This document shows positions 51,538 to 59,669 of a stretch of 64,000 bases of DNA, piece by piece (the stretch's first letter is position 1; each line of letters opens with the position of its first letter). The translations under genes and the position numbers were made by a program. This stretch comes from Bog-532 sp963830385 (GTDB lineage Bacteria > Actinomycetota > Actinomycetes > Streptosporangiales > Streptosporangiaceae), in NCBI GenBank assembly GCA_963830385.1, contig CAWHMD010000008.1, positions 310,001 to 374,000 on the forward strand. The letters are read 5' to 3'. The notes under the pieces were generated by a model. The model saw nothing but the letters and a program-made list of their open reading frames with translations. It searched no databases and was not told where the DNA came from.

Positions 51538-52491
51538 ATGCGGGTGACTGTGCTGGGTGCGGGGGCTGTCGGGCTGACCACGGCGGTGCGCTTGCTGGAG
51601 GCCGGCTGCGACGTGCGGGTGGTGACGGCGGCGCCGATCGAGGCGACCACCTCCTACATCACCGCCGGGATCTGGTTCCCCACCCACGTCGGGCCGCCCG
51701 GGCTGGTCGCGGTGTGGGGCCGGCGGGCCTTCGAGGTCTTTGCCCGGCAGGCCCGTGACTCGGTGCCGGGCGTCGTCATGCGCGAGTCCCTGGCCCTGTA
51801 CCGGGAGCCGCCCGGCCGGCCGGACTGGACGGCCTCGGTCGGGGACGTGCGCGACGCCACCGAAGCTGAACTGCCGCCCGGCTACCGGCACGGCCTGCGG
51901 TTCGCGGTCCCGCAAGCGGAGATGCCGGTCTACCAGCCCTGGCTGGCCCGGCAGGTGACCGAACGGGGCGGCGAGATCGTCAGTCAGCGAGTCAGTGACC
52001 TGGCCGAGCTGGCCGGGCCCGGGGTGGACGCCGTGGTCAACTGCCCCGGCCTGGCGGCCCGGGAGCTGGCCGGCGACTCCTCGGTCTACCCGGTACGGGG
52101 CCAGATCGTCCGGGTCAAGAATCCTGGCCTGTCGATGTCGGTGCGGGACGAGTTTCATCCGGCCGGCCGCGCGTACGTGCACCCGCGGAGCAGCGACTGC
52201 ATCCTCGGCGGGACCCTGGACGAGCACCAGTGGGACACCGAGCCCGACCCGGTCACCGCCAAAGCGATCATCGCCCGCTGCACCGAGATAGTCCCCGCGC
52301 TGGCGGGCGCCGAGGTCATCGAGACGATCGCCGGCCTGCGCCCCGGGCGCCCGGCGGTCCGGCTCGAAGCGGGGCCGCCGCTGGCCGGGCCGACCCGGGT
52401 CGTGCACAACTACGGGCACGGCGGGGCAGGTATCACGCTCAGCTGGGGCTGCGCCGAGAACGTCGTCCAGCTGCTGCAGTCGGCGCGGTGA
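51538..52491 (+). CDS. D-amino-acid oxidase-like FAD oxidoreductase
   Basis: 317 residues. N-terminal FAD motif VTVLGAGAVGLTTAVRLLEAG, TSYITAGIWFP, a substrate domain with VYPVRGQIVRV, and C-terminal RVVHNYGHGGAGITLSWGCA as in DAAO proteins. Would oxidise a D-amino acid (or related amine) to the imino acid with H2O2. Some arginines of the DAAO active site are kept (GLRPGRPAVRLE). ATG 51538 with GGGAG. Confidence 0.88.
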   Translation: MRVTVLGAGAVGLTTAVRLLEAGCDVRVVTAAPIEATTSYITAGIWFPTHVGPPGLVAVWGRRAFEVFARQARDSVPGVVMRESLALYREPPGRPDWTASVGDVRDATEAELPPGYRHGLRFAVPQAEMPVYQPWLARQVTERGGEIVSQRVSDLAELAGPGVDAVVNCPGLAARELAGDSSVYPVRGQIVRVKNPGLSMSVRDEFHPAGRAYVHPRSSDCILGGTLDEHQWDTEPDPVTAKAIIARCTEIVPALAGAEVIETIAGLRPGRPAVRLEAGPPLAGPTRVVHNYGHGGAGITLSWGCAENVVQLLQSAR

Positions 52492-52528
52492 CCGGCTGGC
52501 CCGGCCCGGCGCGGTTACGATCACCGGC

Positions 52529-52924
52529 ATGCAGGCGCGCAAGCTGGGGCTCAAGCCGGGGCAGCGGGTGGCGCTGGACGACCCGCCGCCGGGCTGGGCG
52601 TTCGCCGGCCCGCCGGGCGGCCTGGAAATGGTCGGCCCGGCCGACGACGCCGACGTGATCGTGGCGTTTTTCCCCCGTGCGGCCGAGCTCGGTCTGCGGC
52701 TTCCCGGGCTGGCGATGAGGGTCTTCCCGGCCGGTGCGGTCTGGGCCGCCTGGCCGCGCCGCGCGGGCGGCCACACCAGCGACATCACCGACAATGTGGT
52801 GCGCGAGTGCGCGCTCCCGCTGGGCCTGGTCGACGTGAAGGTCGCGGCCATCGACGACGACTGGTCCGGGCTGCGCCTGGTGTGGCGCAAGGAGAACCGG
52901 GGCAGCCGGCCGAGCGTCAGCTGA
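52529..52924 (+). CDS. DUF3052-like protein
   Basis: 131 residues. It begins KLGLKPGQRVALDDPPPGWAF and contains DADVIVAFFPRAAEL, VFPAGAVWAAWPRRAGG and a WSGLRLVWRKENR end, matching the DUF3052 family of small actinobacterial proteins. No known function. Its end overlaps the convergent YbaK gene by eight bases. Confidence 0.8.
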   Translation: MQARKLGLKPGQRVALDDPPPGWAFAGPPGGLEMVGPADDADVIVAFFPRAAELGLRLPGLAMRVFPAGAVWAAWPRRAGGHTSDITDNVVRECALPLGLVDVKVAAIDDDWSGLRLVWRKENRGSRPSVS

Positions 52925-53450
52925 CCGGGGTGGCCAGGCCCTCGATGACCTCGGCGCCGGGCAGTGTGGCCAGCGACGCCCCCGGCAGCCACAGCTTCGA
53001 GCCGCGGATGCCCGACCCGATGATGACGTGCGGTTGCTCGATCACCCGGCTGTCGATGAGGATCGGCCAGCTGTCCGGCAGCCCGATCGGGGTGATGCCT
53101 CCGTACTCCATCCCGGTCGCCGCCACCACGTCGTCGAGCGGGGCGAAGGTGGCCTTCCGGGCGTCCATCCGCCGCCGCACGATCCCGTTGACGTCCGCTC
53201 GCGTCACGGCCGTGACCAGGCAGGCCGCGTAGCTGGTGACGCCGCCGCGCTTGCCCGCGACGACCACGCAGTTGGCCGACTCGGGCAGCCCGACCCCGTA
53301 GTGCTCGCAGAACGCCGCGGTGTCGGCCAGGTCCGGGTCGATCGGGGCGACCTCGGTGCCGGCGCCGCCGGGCCAGTCGGCCAGCGCGGCCGCGACCGGC
53401 TTGGCGAGCAGCTCCGGACGTGACAGGGCGGGGGAGAGGTCCAGGTTCAT
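52917..53450 (-). CDS. YbaK/prolyl-tRNA-synthetase-associated domain protein
   Basis: 177 residues. NCVVVAGKRGGVTSYAACLV, then RRRMDARKATFAPLDDVVA (the Lys of the YbaK editing site) and GMEYGGITPIGLP, the family hallmark. Probably trans-edits mischarged tRNA (Cys- or Ala-tRNAPro). ATG 53450. It sits between two unrelated genes and has no obvious operon partner except the upstream methyltransferase 13 bases away. Confidence 0.9.
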   Translation of the reverse strand: MNLDLSPALSRPELLAKPVAAALADWPGGAGTEVAPIDPDLADTAAFCEHYGVGLPESANCVVVAGKRGGVTSYAACLVTAVTRADVNGIVRRRMDARKATFAPLDDVVAATGMEYGGITPIGLPDSWPILIDSRVIEQPHVIIGSGIRGSKLWLPGASLATLPGAEVIEGLATPVS

Positions 53451-53462
53451 GGGCCTATCAAA

Positions 53463-54314
53463 TCAGCTCTTGCGGGCGACCCCGCCCCACATCGCGGTGA
53501 CCGGGCCGTCCGGGTCGACCGGCGTGTCAGGTCGCCAGTCGGGCAGGTGCACCACCCCCGGCGGGAGCAGTTCCAGCCCGTCGAAGAACCGGCTGACCTC
53601 CGCGTGGGTGCGGAACTGGACCTTCTGCCGCATGGCCTGGCTCAGCGCCGCCTCGGCCTGGGCTGAGTTCTCCGGCACCATGTCTTTGGCGGGCTGGGAC
53701 AGCACCAGGTAGCTGCCGGTCGGCATCGCCTCCATCAGCGTGCGCACGATCCCGTACGGGTCGTCCTCGTCCGGGACGCAGTGCATGATCGCGATCAGCA
53801 TGACCGCGACCGGCTGGCTGAAGTCCAGGGTGCCCGCGGCCCCGCGCAGGATCGCGGCCGGGTCGCGGACGTCCGCGTCCAGGTACGCGGTGATGCCGGT
53901 GGCGCTGGTCAGCAGGGCCCGGGCGTGCGCCAGCACGATCGGGTCGTTGTCGACGTAGACCACCCGGCTCTCCGGCGCGGCCGCCTGCGCCACCTCGTGG
54001 GTGTTGTCCGCGCTGGGGATGCCGGTGCCGATGTCCAGGAACTGCCGGATCCCCGCCTGGGCGGCCAGCTGGCGCACGGCCCGCCCGAGAAAGGCCCGGT
54101 TGGCGCGAACGCCCGGCAGGATGGCCGGGGTGGCCTGCATGACCTTTTCGGCCACTTCCCGGTCGACGGCGAAGTTGTCCTTACCGCCCAGCCAGTAGTT
54201 GTAGATGCGGGCGATGTGCGGCACGCTCGTGTCGATCTCGCGGGTGGGCGGCAGGTCGTCCTCGGCGACGACGCTGTGGAACCATTCCTTCTGGTTGTCC
54301 TGGTTGTCGGCCAC
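53463..54314 (-). CDS. DUF574-type SAM-dependent methyltransferase (paralogue 2)
   Basis: 283 residues. Same family as 37283-38110, near-identical blocks: ARIYNYWLGGKDNFAVDREV, FLDIGTGIPSADNTHEVAQA, YVDNDPIVLAHARALLTSA and LDFSQPVAVMLIAIMH. The N-terminus KEWFHSVVAEDDLPPTREID corresponds to the start of paralogue 1. Acceptor unknown. Reading direction and a 13-base gap suggest cotranscription with the YbaK gene downstream. Confidence 0.9.
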   Translation of the reverse strand: MADNQDNQKEWFHSVVAEDDLPPTREIDTSVPHIARIYNYWLGGKDNFAVDREVAEKVMQATPAILPGVRANRAFLGRAVRQLAAQAGIRQFLDIGTGIPSADNTHEVAQAAAPESRVVYVDNDPIVLAHARALLTSATGITAYLDADVRDPAAILRGAAGTLDFSQPVAVMLIAIMHCVPDEDDPYGIVRTLMEAMPTGSYLVLSQPAKDMVPENSAQAEAALSQAMRQKVQFRTHAEVSRFFDGLELLPPGVVHLPDWRPDTPVDPDGPVTAMWGGVARKS

Positions 54315-54358
54315 AAGCCATACCGTACCGGGATTTCCGGTCGGCCGCCGTTACGGGG

Positions 54359-54880
54359 TCAGCTGAGCTGCGCGGGCTTCGGAGGGGCCTGGCCGGAGAG
54401 CACACCCGTCCACGTCTGCGGGCCCTTGACCGGCTTGCCGTGCGCGTAGGCGGGCGGCCGCGCACCGGGGAAGTACAGCGTCACCCGGGTGAAGTACCGC
54501 TGGCCCGGATGACCAGGGACCGGCTCGCTCCGCCAGAAGGTCACGTCGGCCCGGTAGCTGTGGAACTTGCCCACCGCGCAGTACGGCGTGCAGTCGTTGA
54601 CCACGTCGGTCCCGGTGCCGCGGGCCGCCGAGGCGGTCCATGACGACCACGACAGGTGGCTCAGGGCGTCGTTGCCGTCCGCGCAGGTCAGCGTGAAGCT
54701 GCCCGGCCGCACCTGCGCGTGCTGGCAGTTGAACACCTCGGGCACCGCCGCGGGGCGAGCCGGGTGCACCGCCACCTTCGCGGTCGGGTGGTTGCCGGTG
54801 GTCGCCGCGGCCGTGCCCGCCGCGACGCCGATGGCCGCCAGCACCGGCACGAGAATGGCCGCAATACGTCGCTTGGTCAC
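54359..54880 (-). CDS. Secreted protein, unknown
   Basis: 173 residues. A signal peptide (KRRIAAILVPVLAAIGVAAG, cleavage after ~AAA-T) precedes a soluble domain with four Cys (VFNCQHAQ, TLTCADGND, NDCTPYCAVG), likely two disulfides, and aromatic beta-rich stretches. No family is recognised. GTG 54880. The preceding spacer contains a dyad at 54958-54979. Confidence 0.65.
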   Translation of the reverse strand: MTKRRIAAILVPVLAAIGVAAGTAAATTGNHPTAKVAVHPARPAAVPEVFNCQHAQVRPGSFTLTCADGNDALSHLSWSSWTASAARGTGTDVVNDCTPYCAVGKFHSYRADVTFWRSEPVPGHPGQRYFTRVTLYFPGARPPAYAHGKPVKGPQTWTGVLSGQAPPKPAQLS

Positions 54881-54957
54881 ATCGTCCCCGTTCGGCTTGG
54901 AGGGCCAGCAGCGCCGTCCCCGTCACCCTACGCGAACAACCATGATCATCTGGTGCC

Positions 54958-54979
54958 TGAGTTTAACTATTTAGACTCA
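54958..54979. terminator. AT-rich hairpin downstream of DUF2000 remnant
   Basis: TGAGTTTA and TAGACTCA pair (7 of 8, the other a G-U) around ACTATT, ~37 bases past the DUF2000 stop on the minus strand. Terminator or operator of the next gene. Confidence 0.45.
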
Positions 54980-55015
54980 CATCATTACCGCCAGCCACCG
55001 TCGCGGCCCCATTGA

Positions 55016-55424
55016 TCACGAGTGCAGTGCGGCCCCCTTGAACACCTTGTCCACCACGTTGCGGGGCCCGTAGACGGCCACGCCGACCAGGTTGAGGCCG
55101 GCGGTGGTGGCCGCCCGGACCGCGGCCCGGTTGTCGTCGTCGTTGTCGGTCGCGAACAGGTCCTCGGTGTAGACGGCGGTGGGCAGGCCGCGGCTGGTGG
55201 CCCGCTCCCGGGCGGTGGCCAGCAGCGGCGCCGGCCGCGTACACCAGCACCGGCTGGCGGAACATCTCCAGGTACTGCTGGCCCGAGCCGTCCTCGTACG
55301 GCTTCCCGGTCGTCTCCGGGACGGCGGCCGCGACGCCGCTGGCCAGGAACGCGGTGACGTTGAGCTTTTGCCACGTAGCCAGGTCATCGCGCACGGCAAT
55401 GGCGATCTTGGTGTCAAAACGCAT
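55016..55424 (-). pseudogene. DUF2000-family gene with a frameshift
   Basis: The start (RFDTKIAIAVRDDLATWQKL, YLEMFRQPVLVYAA) and end (GLPTAVYTEDLFATDNDDDN, VGVAVYGPRNVVDKVF) both match a ~135-residue DUF2000 protein but lie in different frames. The shift falls in the GC run around 55225-55240 and needs one extra or two missing bases. It may be a sequencing error or a recent inactivation. Upstream are three 23-bp repeats. Confidence 0.72.
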
Positions 55425-55460
55425 GACACCAGGCTGCGACCTGGGTCGTGCCCGGCGCTT

Positions 55461-55530
55461 GAACGCTCGTGCGCTTTTCAGATGAACGCTCGTGCGCCTT
55501 TCAGATGAACCCTCGTGCGCTTTTTCAGAT
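55461..55530. repeat. Three tandem copies of a 23-24 bp repeat
   Basis: Copies at 55461-55483, 55484-55506 and 55507-55530 share GAAC(G/C)CTCGTGCGC, a T/C-rich run and CAGAT. They lie ~37-107 bases upstream of the DUF2000 start; the second and third cover the 3' end of the adjacent methyltransferase gene. Confidence 0.85.
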
Positions 55531-56146
55531 TTTTAAATGGAGGCCGGGTGTAGACGGCGGTCACGACCTGCCGCCCGTCCGGACCCGGGCTCCGGGGCTG
55601 GATGGCCAGCTCGGTCTCGGTCAGCCCGGCGCCGGTGAACGCGCTGAGGTCATGGGGGCTGAGCGGCCACGGGCGGCGTCCCGGCGGCTCGTCGTCACGG
55701 CGGGCCAGCCCGTGCACGAACACCCGGCCGCCCGGCGCCACCGTGCCGGCGATGTTCGCCGCCGCAGTGGCCCGCTCGGCCAGCGGCAGCGACTGCAGGG
55801 TGCGGATCTCGATCACCAGGCCGAAGGCCCGCTGCCAGCCGGCGGGCAGCCGGAACACGTCCGCCACCCGGTAGTCCACGGCCGACCCGGGGAACCGGGC
55901 CCGGCAGTGCTCGATGGCCGCGGGCACCAGGTCGAAGGCGGTGACCTGGTATCTCCGGCGGCTGACTTCCTCGGCGTCGTCGCCCAGGCCGCAGGCCACC
56001 ACCAGTGCGCGCGCCCCGTCGGCGGGCGGCTGGCCGTCCAGCCACTGCACCAGCGCCGACATCGGCGCCAGACTGGCCCAGGGAATCTCGCTCAGGTCGT
56101 CCGCGGCCTGCGCGTAGATCGTCTCGAACGTGATCTCTTCGGCCAC
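55478..56146 (-). CDS. Class I SAM-dependent methyltransferase
   Basis: 222 residues. A nucleotide-binding strand ALVVACGLGDDAEEVSRR serves as motif I, then VTAFDLVPAAIEHCRARFPG and VDYRVADVFRLP (motifs II/III); PGGRVFVHGL is motif post-III. Small-molecule methyltransferase type, substrate unknown. The C-terminal ~15 residues (LKKRTRVHLKGARAFI) are encoded by the tandem repeats and probably replace the original end. GTG 56146, 17 bases from the divergent AraC gene. Confidence 0.8.
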   Translation of the reverse strand: MAEEITFETIYAQAADDLSEIPWASLAPMSALVQWLDGQPPADGARALVVACGLGDDAEEVSRRRYQVTAFDLVPAAIEHCRARFPGSAVDYRVADVFRLPAGWQRAFGLVIEIRTLQSLPLAERATAAANIAGTVAPGGRVFVHGLARRDDEPPGRRPWPLSPHDLSAFTGAGLTETELAIQPRSPGPDGRQVVTAVYTRPPFKNLKKRTRVHLKGARAFI

Positions 56147-56163
56147 CCCGCCATACTAGAAGC

Positions 56164-57204
56164 GTGACCGGTGACCAGCGGGGGAGCGGAGACTGGGCCC
56201 GCTACTGGCGGTCCGGCGACGAGGCCGGTGCGGCCGCCGGTGCGGCCGTCGGTGTGGCCGGCCCGATCGAGGCCATGCACGTCCACTTCCGGTCGCACGT
56301 CTACCACCGGCACAGCCACGAGACCTACTCGTTCGGCGTCACCGACGACGGCGCCCAGGCGTTCACCTGCCGCGGCGGCCATCACGTGAGCGCGGCCAAC
56401 ATGGTCATGCTGTTCAACCCGGACGACCCGCACGACGGCCACGCGGCCACCGGCCCCGGCTTCACCTACCGGATGATCCACATCGCTCCCGCGCAGGTCG
56501 AAGAGTTGCTAGGCGACGCGGGCGTGCGCGCGGGCAACCGCCCGCTGTTCCCCGCGCCAGTGGTGGACGATCCGGCCCTGGCCCGCCGCCTCCGCCTGCT
56601 CCACACGGCCCTCACCAGCCCCGCACCGTCGCTCTCGTCACAGCACGCCGCACCCCCTGCGTCCCTTGCGTCCCTTGCACCCCTTGCACCCCTCGTGCCC
56701 TCCACGCCTCTCGCGCCCCTCGTGCCCTTCAGGTCTCTCGCACCCCTCCGGCACCTCGAGCCCACCGTCCCACCCACACCCCTCCAGCAACACGAGTACC
56801 TCACGTCAACGCTGCGCCTGCTGGCCCGTAACGCCACATCGGCCACCGTCGTACCACCGGATGACGAGCTGTCCCCGGCGGCTGGCCTGATCGCGCGCCG
56901 GGTCCGGGACCGGCTGCACGATGGCTACTCCACCCCGCTCACCGCCGACGACCTGGCCGCGGCGGCCGGGTGCAGCCGTTACGCCGCCAGCCGCGCGTTC
57001 ACCGCCGTCTACGGCCTGGCCCCGAGCGATTACCAGCGCCAGCTCCGCCTGCGCACCGCCCGCGCGCTGCTGACCCGCGGCGCGTCGGCCGCCGAGGCCG
57101 CCGCGACGGCCGGGTTTGCCGACCAGGCCCACCTGACCAGGTGGTTCCGCCGCTACTACGGCGTCACCCCCGGGGTCTACCGTCAGGCCGTGGGCAGCCG
57201 GTAG
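56164..57204 (+). CDS. AraC-family transcriptional regulator
   Basis: 346 residues. N-terminal cupin-like AraC ligand domain (HVHFRSHVYHRHSHETYSFG-like, with HxHxxxS), C-terminal double HTH_18 (LTADDLAAAAGCSRYAASRA; GVTPGVYRQAVGSR). Between them residues ~157-210 are a low-complexity linker of repeated LAPL(V/A)P-type units that most relatives lack. It probably senses a small molecule and acts on the divergent methyltransferase gene. Its end overlaps the convergent methyltransferase by 22 bases. Confidence 0.9.
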   Translation: MTGDQRGSGDWARYWRSGDEAGAAAGAAVGVAGPIEAMHVHFRSHVYHRHSHETYSFGVTDDGAQAFTCRGGHHVSAANMVMLFNPDDPHDGHAATGPGFTYRMIHIAPAQVEELLGDAGVRAGNRPLFPAPVVDDPALARRLRLLHTALTSPAPSLSSQHAAPPASLASLAPLAPLVPSTPLAPLVPFRSLAPLRHLEPTVPPTPLQQHEYLTSTLRLLARNATSATVVPPDDELSPAAGLIARRVRDRLHDGYSTPLTADDLAAAAGCSRYAASRAFTAVYGLAPSDYQRQLRLRTARALLTRGASAAEAAATAGFADQAHLTRWFRRYYGVTPGVYRQAVGSR

Positions 57205-57941
57205 ACCGAGACGTGCGACGTTGACTCGGCCGTGAACTCACTGCCGGTCCAGTCCGCGTGCCGGTTCTCCAGCTCGAATCCGGCCAGCTGGCCCATCAGG
57301 TCGAGCTCGGCGGGCCAGATGTAGCGGTGCGGGCTGCGCACCAGCCGGGCCTGCCGGCCCTCGCCGAAGTAGAAGTGGTTCGAGACCAGCCGCTGGCGCA
57401 CCACGTCATAGGTGTCCAGCCCGATGTACCCGGGGCTGGACTGGAACACCACGGCCGACTGGCCGGGCGGCATCACCCGCAGCTCCGGCAGGCCCAGTTC
57501 GATCACGAACCGCCCGCCCGGGCTGAGGTGCCGGGCAGCGTTGCGGAAGCATTCGACCTGCTCGGCCTGGGTCAGCAGGTTGCCGATCGTGTTGTACACC
57601 AGATAGACGAGGCTGTATTCGCCGGGCACCCGGGTGGTCGTCATGTCCCCGTTGATCACCGGGATCGTGGCTTCGCTGGCCTTGTCCCGCAGCCGGCCGA
57701 TCATCGCCCGCGACAGCTCAATCCCGCTGACCGGCACCCCCCGCTCCGCCAGCGGCACCGCCACCCGCCCGGTGCCGATCGCGAACTCCAGGGCCCGCCC
57801 AGCCCCCGCCAGCAACGCGAGCCGTTCGACTGTCGGCCCCAGCACCTCCGGCGCGAACATTCCGCTGTCTGACGAGTCATAGTCCCGCGCGACCTCGTCG
57901 TCCCAGATGTCTTCCTGCCGCCAGTTGTCCTCAGGCACCAT
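57183..57941 (-). CDS. Class I SAM-dependent methyltransferase
   Basis: 252 residues. NWRQEDIWDDEVARDYD at the N-terminus, motif I LEFAIGTGRVAVPLAERG, motif II VSGIELSRAMIGRLRDKA, motif III SLVYLVYNTIGNLL and post-motif HLSPGGRFVIELGLP. Family commonly acting on small metabolites. The start MVPEDNWRQED is chosen because conservation begins there. Convergent with the AraC regulator. Confidence 0.87.
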   Translation of the reverse strand: MVPEDNWRQEDIWDDEVARDYDSSDSGMFAPEVLGPTVERLALLAGAGRALEFAIGTGRVAVPLAERGVPVSGIELSRAMIGRLRDKASEATIPVINGDMTTTRVPGEYSLVYLVYNTIGNLLTQAEQVECFRNAARHLSPGGRFVIELGLPELRVMPPGQSAVVFQSSPGYIGLDTYDVVRQRLVSNHFYFGEGRQARLVRSPHRYIWPAELDLMGQLAGFELENRHADWTGSEFTAESTSHVSVYRLPTA

Positions 57942-58015
57942 GCCGCCCACCCTCCCCGCCCACCCCAGCAAGCGTCCACCCAATTTCGGCGCGCTGGGCC
58001 TGTCGACTGGTGACC

Positions 58016-58264
58016 TTAAGCCCATCGCTCGCGGAAGTACTGAATTATTTTCTCCGCTTGCTCATGGCTGACCTCGACCAGTTCATCGTCGAAACTGCCG
58101 TGCTCCCATTCCGCGATGACCGGCGTGAAAATCCAGCTAAAGTCTTTCCGCATAGTCTCGTCGGTAAAGCCCCACGCAGTCTCCAGCCGTCGCACAAGAC
58201 CGTAGGGATCATCGACTGTCCGCGAGCCGCCGACCACCGCGTAGTACGTGATCTTGTCCGGCAT
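58016..58264 (-). CDS. Small partner (putative immunity/antitoxin) of RelA/SpoT-fold protein
   Basis: 82 residues, acidic: begins MPDKITYYAVVGGSRTVDD and continues with PYGLVRR, then FSWIFTPVIAEWEHG and a helical end. It belongs to a recurrent actinobacterial small-protein type with YYA.V.G.RTV.DP. Its ATG shares the A of the upstream TGA stop (TGATG), so translation is coupled to the larger gene. The pairing and acidic nature suggest an immunity or antitoxin role; this is inference. Confidence 0.6.
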   Translation of the reverse strand: MPDKITYYAVVGGSRTVDDPYGLVRRLETAWGFTDETMRKDFSWIFTPVIAEWEHGSFDDELVEVSHEQAEKIIQYFRERWA

Positions 58265-59085
58265 CAAAAGCCCTCTTTCTTGTAATCCGGTATGTCTCGC
58301 GCACCGGTTGGTACTGGCACCCAGCTCGACACCTCTCGCTGAAACGCCCGGAGCTCACTACGCTCGTGCTCCGAAGTGCGAGGATCCCGGATTCGTTCAT
58401 AGGCCAAGTGGGTGACTTCATGCTTGGCGTGAAAGCTCTCAGCAGTATGAAACTGCACCTCAAATCGCTGGCCTTCCGGTGTGAGCCAGCGACTATTGAT
58501 ACCTTTATATTCAGAAGTTAACCAGAAATTCTTAGCATAGTACATCTCATAACCCGACGCCTCTAGCCTACCTTTGATATCGAACAATCCGCTGGTGTAG
58601 CCACTCGTGTGGAAACAGAACGTGTACCTGATGGCATCCGGGATTGCTTGTACGACTTCAGTGGATGACCTGTCCGGCTCGGCGTTCAGCTTGTCGGCCA
58701 CCTTCTCCTTAATGCGGTCTGCGTTTTTCAGCCTGAACTCGAAGCCGCCGAGCCAAGTCACCTCAGTGCAGTCCGCCGCCGCTCGCTCGATGTCTCTGCT
58801 GACGCTGACCTCACGCGCGGCTACCCGCTCGGCGGCAGCGTCAGACTGAGCCGACTCGGGCCTGGGTGCATGCTCCTGGCGATCAGGCGATTTGTCTCGT
58901 GGCCAGCGGGCGAGGTGATCACGCCACGAGGCGGAAAAGCTCGCGACCTCGTTCCAATAGCGGTGGGAGGCGAATGCTTCGGCCCGCGTTAGTGCGGCGG
59001 CGACGACGTAAGGGTCAGCCGGGGCGTCGGAAGGTGGCGGGGGTTCGGGACGGTCGGGTTGACTGGCGGGGCGATCGAGAGCCAC
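58264..59085 (-). CDS. RelA/SpoT-fold toxin-like protein
   Basis: 273 residues, in a stretch of lower GC than its neighbours. Residues ~1-110: Pro-rich leader and helical region. Residues ~115-250 show the synthetase-fold order: FEFRLKNADRIKEKVADKL (G-loop-like RLK..), IPDAIRYTFCF (Asp-x-x-Arg), YKGINSRW, RFEVQFHTAESFHAKHEVTH (E.Q.HT..H.). The tail VPVPTGARDIPDYKKEG resembles C-terminal toxin domains of actinobacterial polymorphic toxins. There is no hydrolase or regulatory domain. Either nucleotide or tRNA pyrophosphorylation is possible; ART-like activity cannot be excluded. Confidence 0.68.
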   Translation of the reverse strand: MALDRPASQPDRPEPPPPSDAPADPYVVAAALTRAEAFASHRYWNEVASFSASWRDHLARWPRDKSPDRQEHAPRPESAQSDAAAERVAAREVSVSRDIERAAADCTEVTWLGGFEFRLKNADRIKEKVADKLNAEPDRSSTEVVQAIPDAIRYTFCFHTSGYTSGLFDIKGRLEASGYEMYYAKNFWLTSEYKGINSRWLTPEGQRFEVQFHTAESFHAKHEVTHLAYERIRDPRTSEHERSELRAFQREVSSWVPVPTGARDIPDYKKEGF

Positions 59086-59248
59086 GGGAGCTCCCCTGAT
59101 GGAACGGGCACGGCGTGGTCAGGGTAGGCGATGAGGCGGCAAAAAACCGGCGCCGTAAACAAGCCTTAATGATTTAGAGCGAACTGCAGCGCGCCCAAAT
59201 ACGAAGTTCGGGGTAGGGAGGCCGAACGACCTGAGAGGTGGTGCCCTC

Positions 59249-59659
59249 ATGAGCCGAGTGTGCGCGTTAAAAAGCAGGCGCGTGTCCGTTTGCCTGCCAG
59301 CAAGGGTGGATCAGGTGGCGCGGGCGCGGGAATTCGTGCTGACGACGATGGGCGCAGAACATCCGTGCACCGGAGTATTGCAGCTTATTGTCGATGAGCT
59401 GGTGGCGAATTCAATTGTCCACAGCGAGTCCGGGCGGCGGGCCGACGGTACAGTCACGGTCACGCTGACCAGTCAGTCTCACCGGATCCGGGTCGAGGTG
59501 ACCGACGCGGGCAGTGCGACGCTGCCGCGGTTGCGGGAAGTCGACTTCTGCGCCGAAAGTGGCCGGGGGCTCTACATGGTGGACGCTCTAGCGGCCACGT
59601 GGAACTGCTCCCGCGATCCCTCCGGGACGACCACCACCTGGGCCGAGGTGACCAGCTGA
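59249..59659 (+). CDS. Anti-sigma-factor-type serine/threonine kinase (HATPase_c_2)
   Basis: 136 residues. GHKL ATPase of the RsbW/SpoIIAB-like actinobacterial kind: N-box LQLIVDELVANSIVHS, G1-like VEVTDAGSATLP, G2 ESGRGLYMVDALAATW. Usually binds anti-anti-sigma factors or regulates development and stress. No sigma or STAS partner is adjacent. ATG 59249 with GAGAGGTGG. Confidence 0.88.
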   Translation: MSRVCALKSRRVSVCLPARVDQVARAREFVLTTMGAEHPCTGVLQLIVDELVANSIVHSESGRRADGTVTVTLTSQSHRIRVEVTDAGSATLPRLREVDFCAESGRGLYMVDALAATWNCSRDPSGTTTTWAEVTS

Positions 59660-59669
59660 CCCGTACAAC

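Noticed and set aside
55461..55530. Three tandem repeats as a mini CRISPR array
   Set aside because: The units are contiguous with no spacers, and no cas genes are present.
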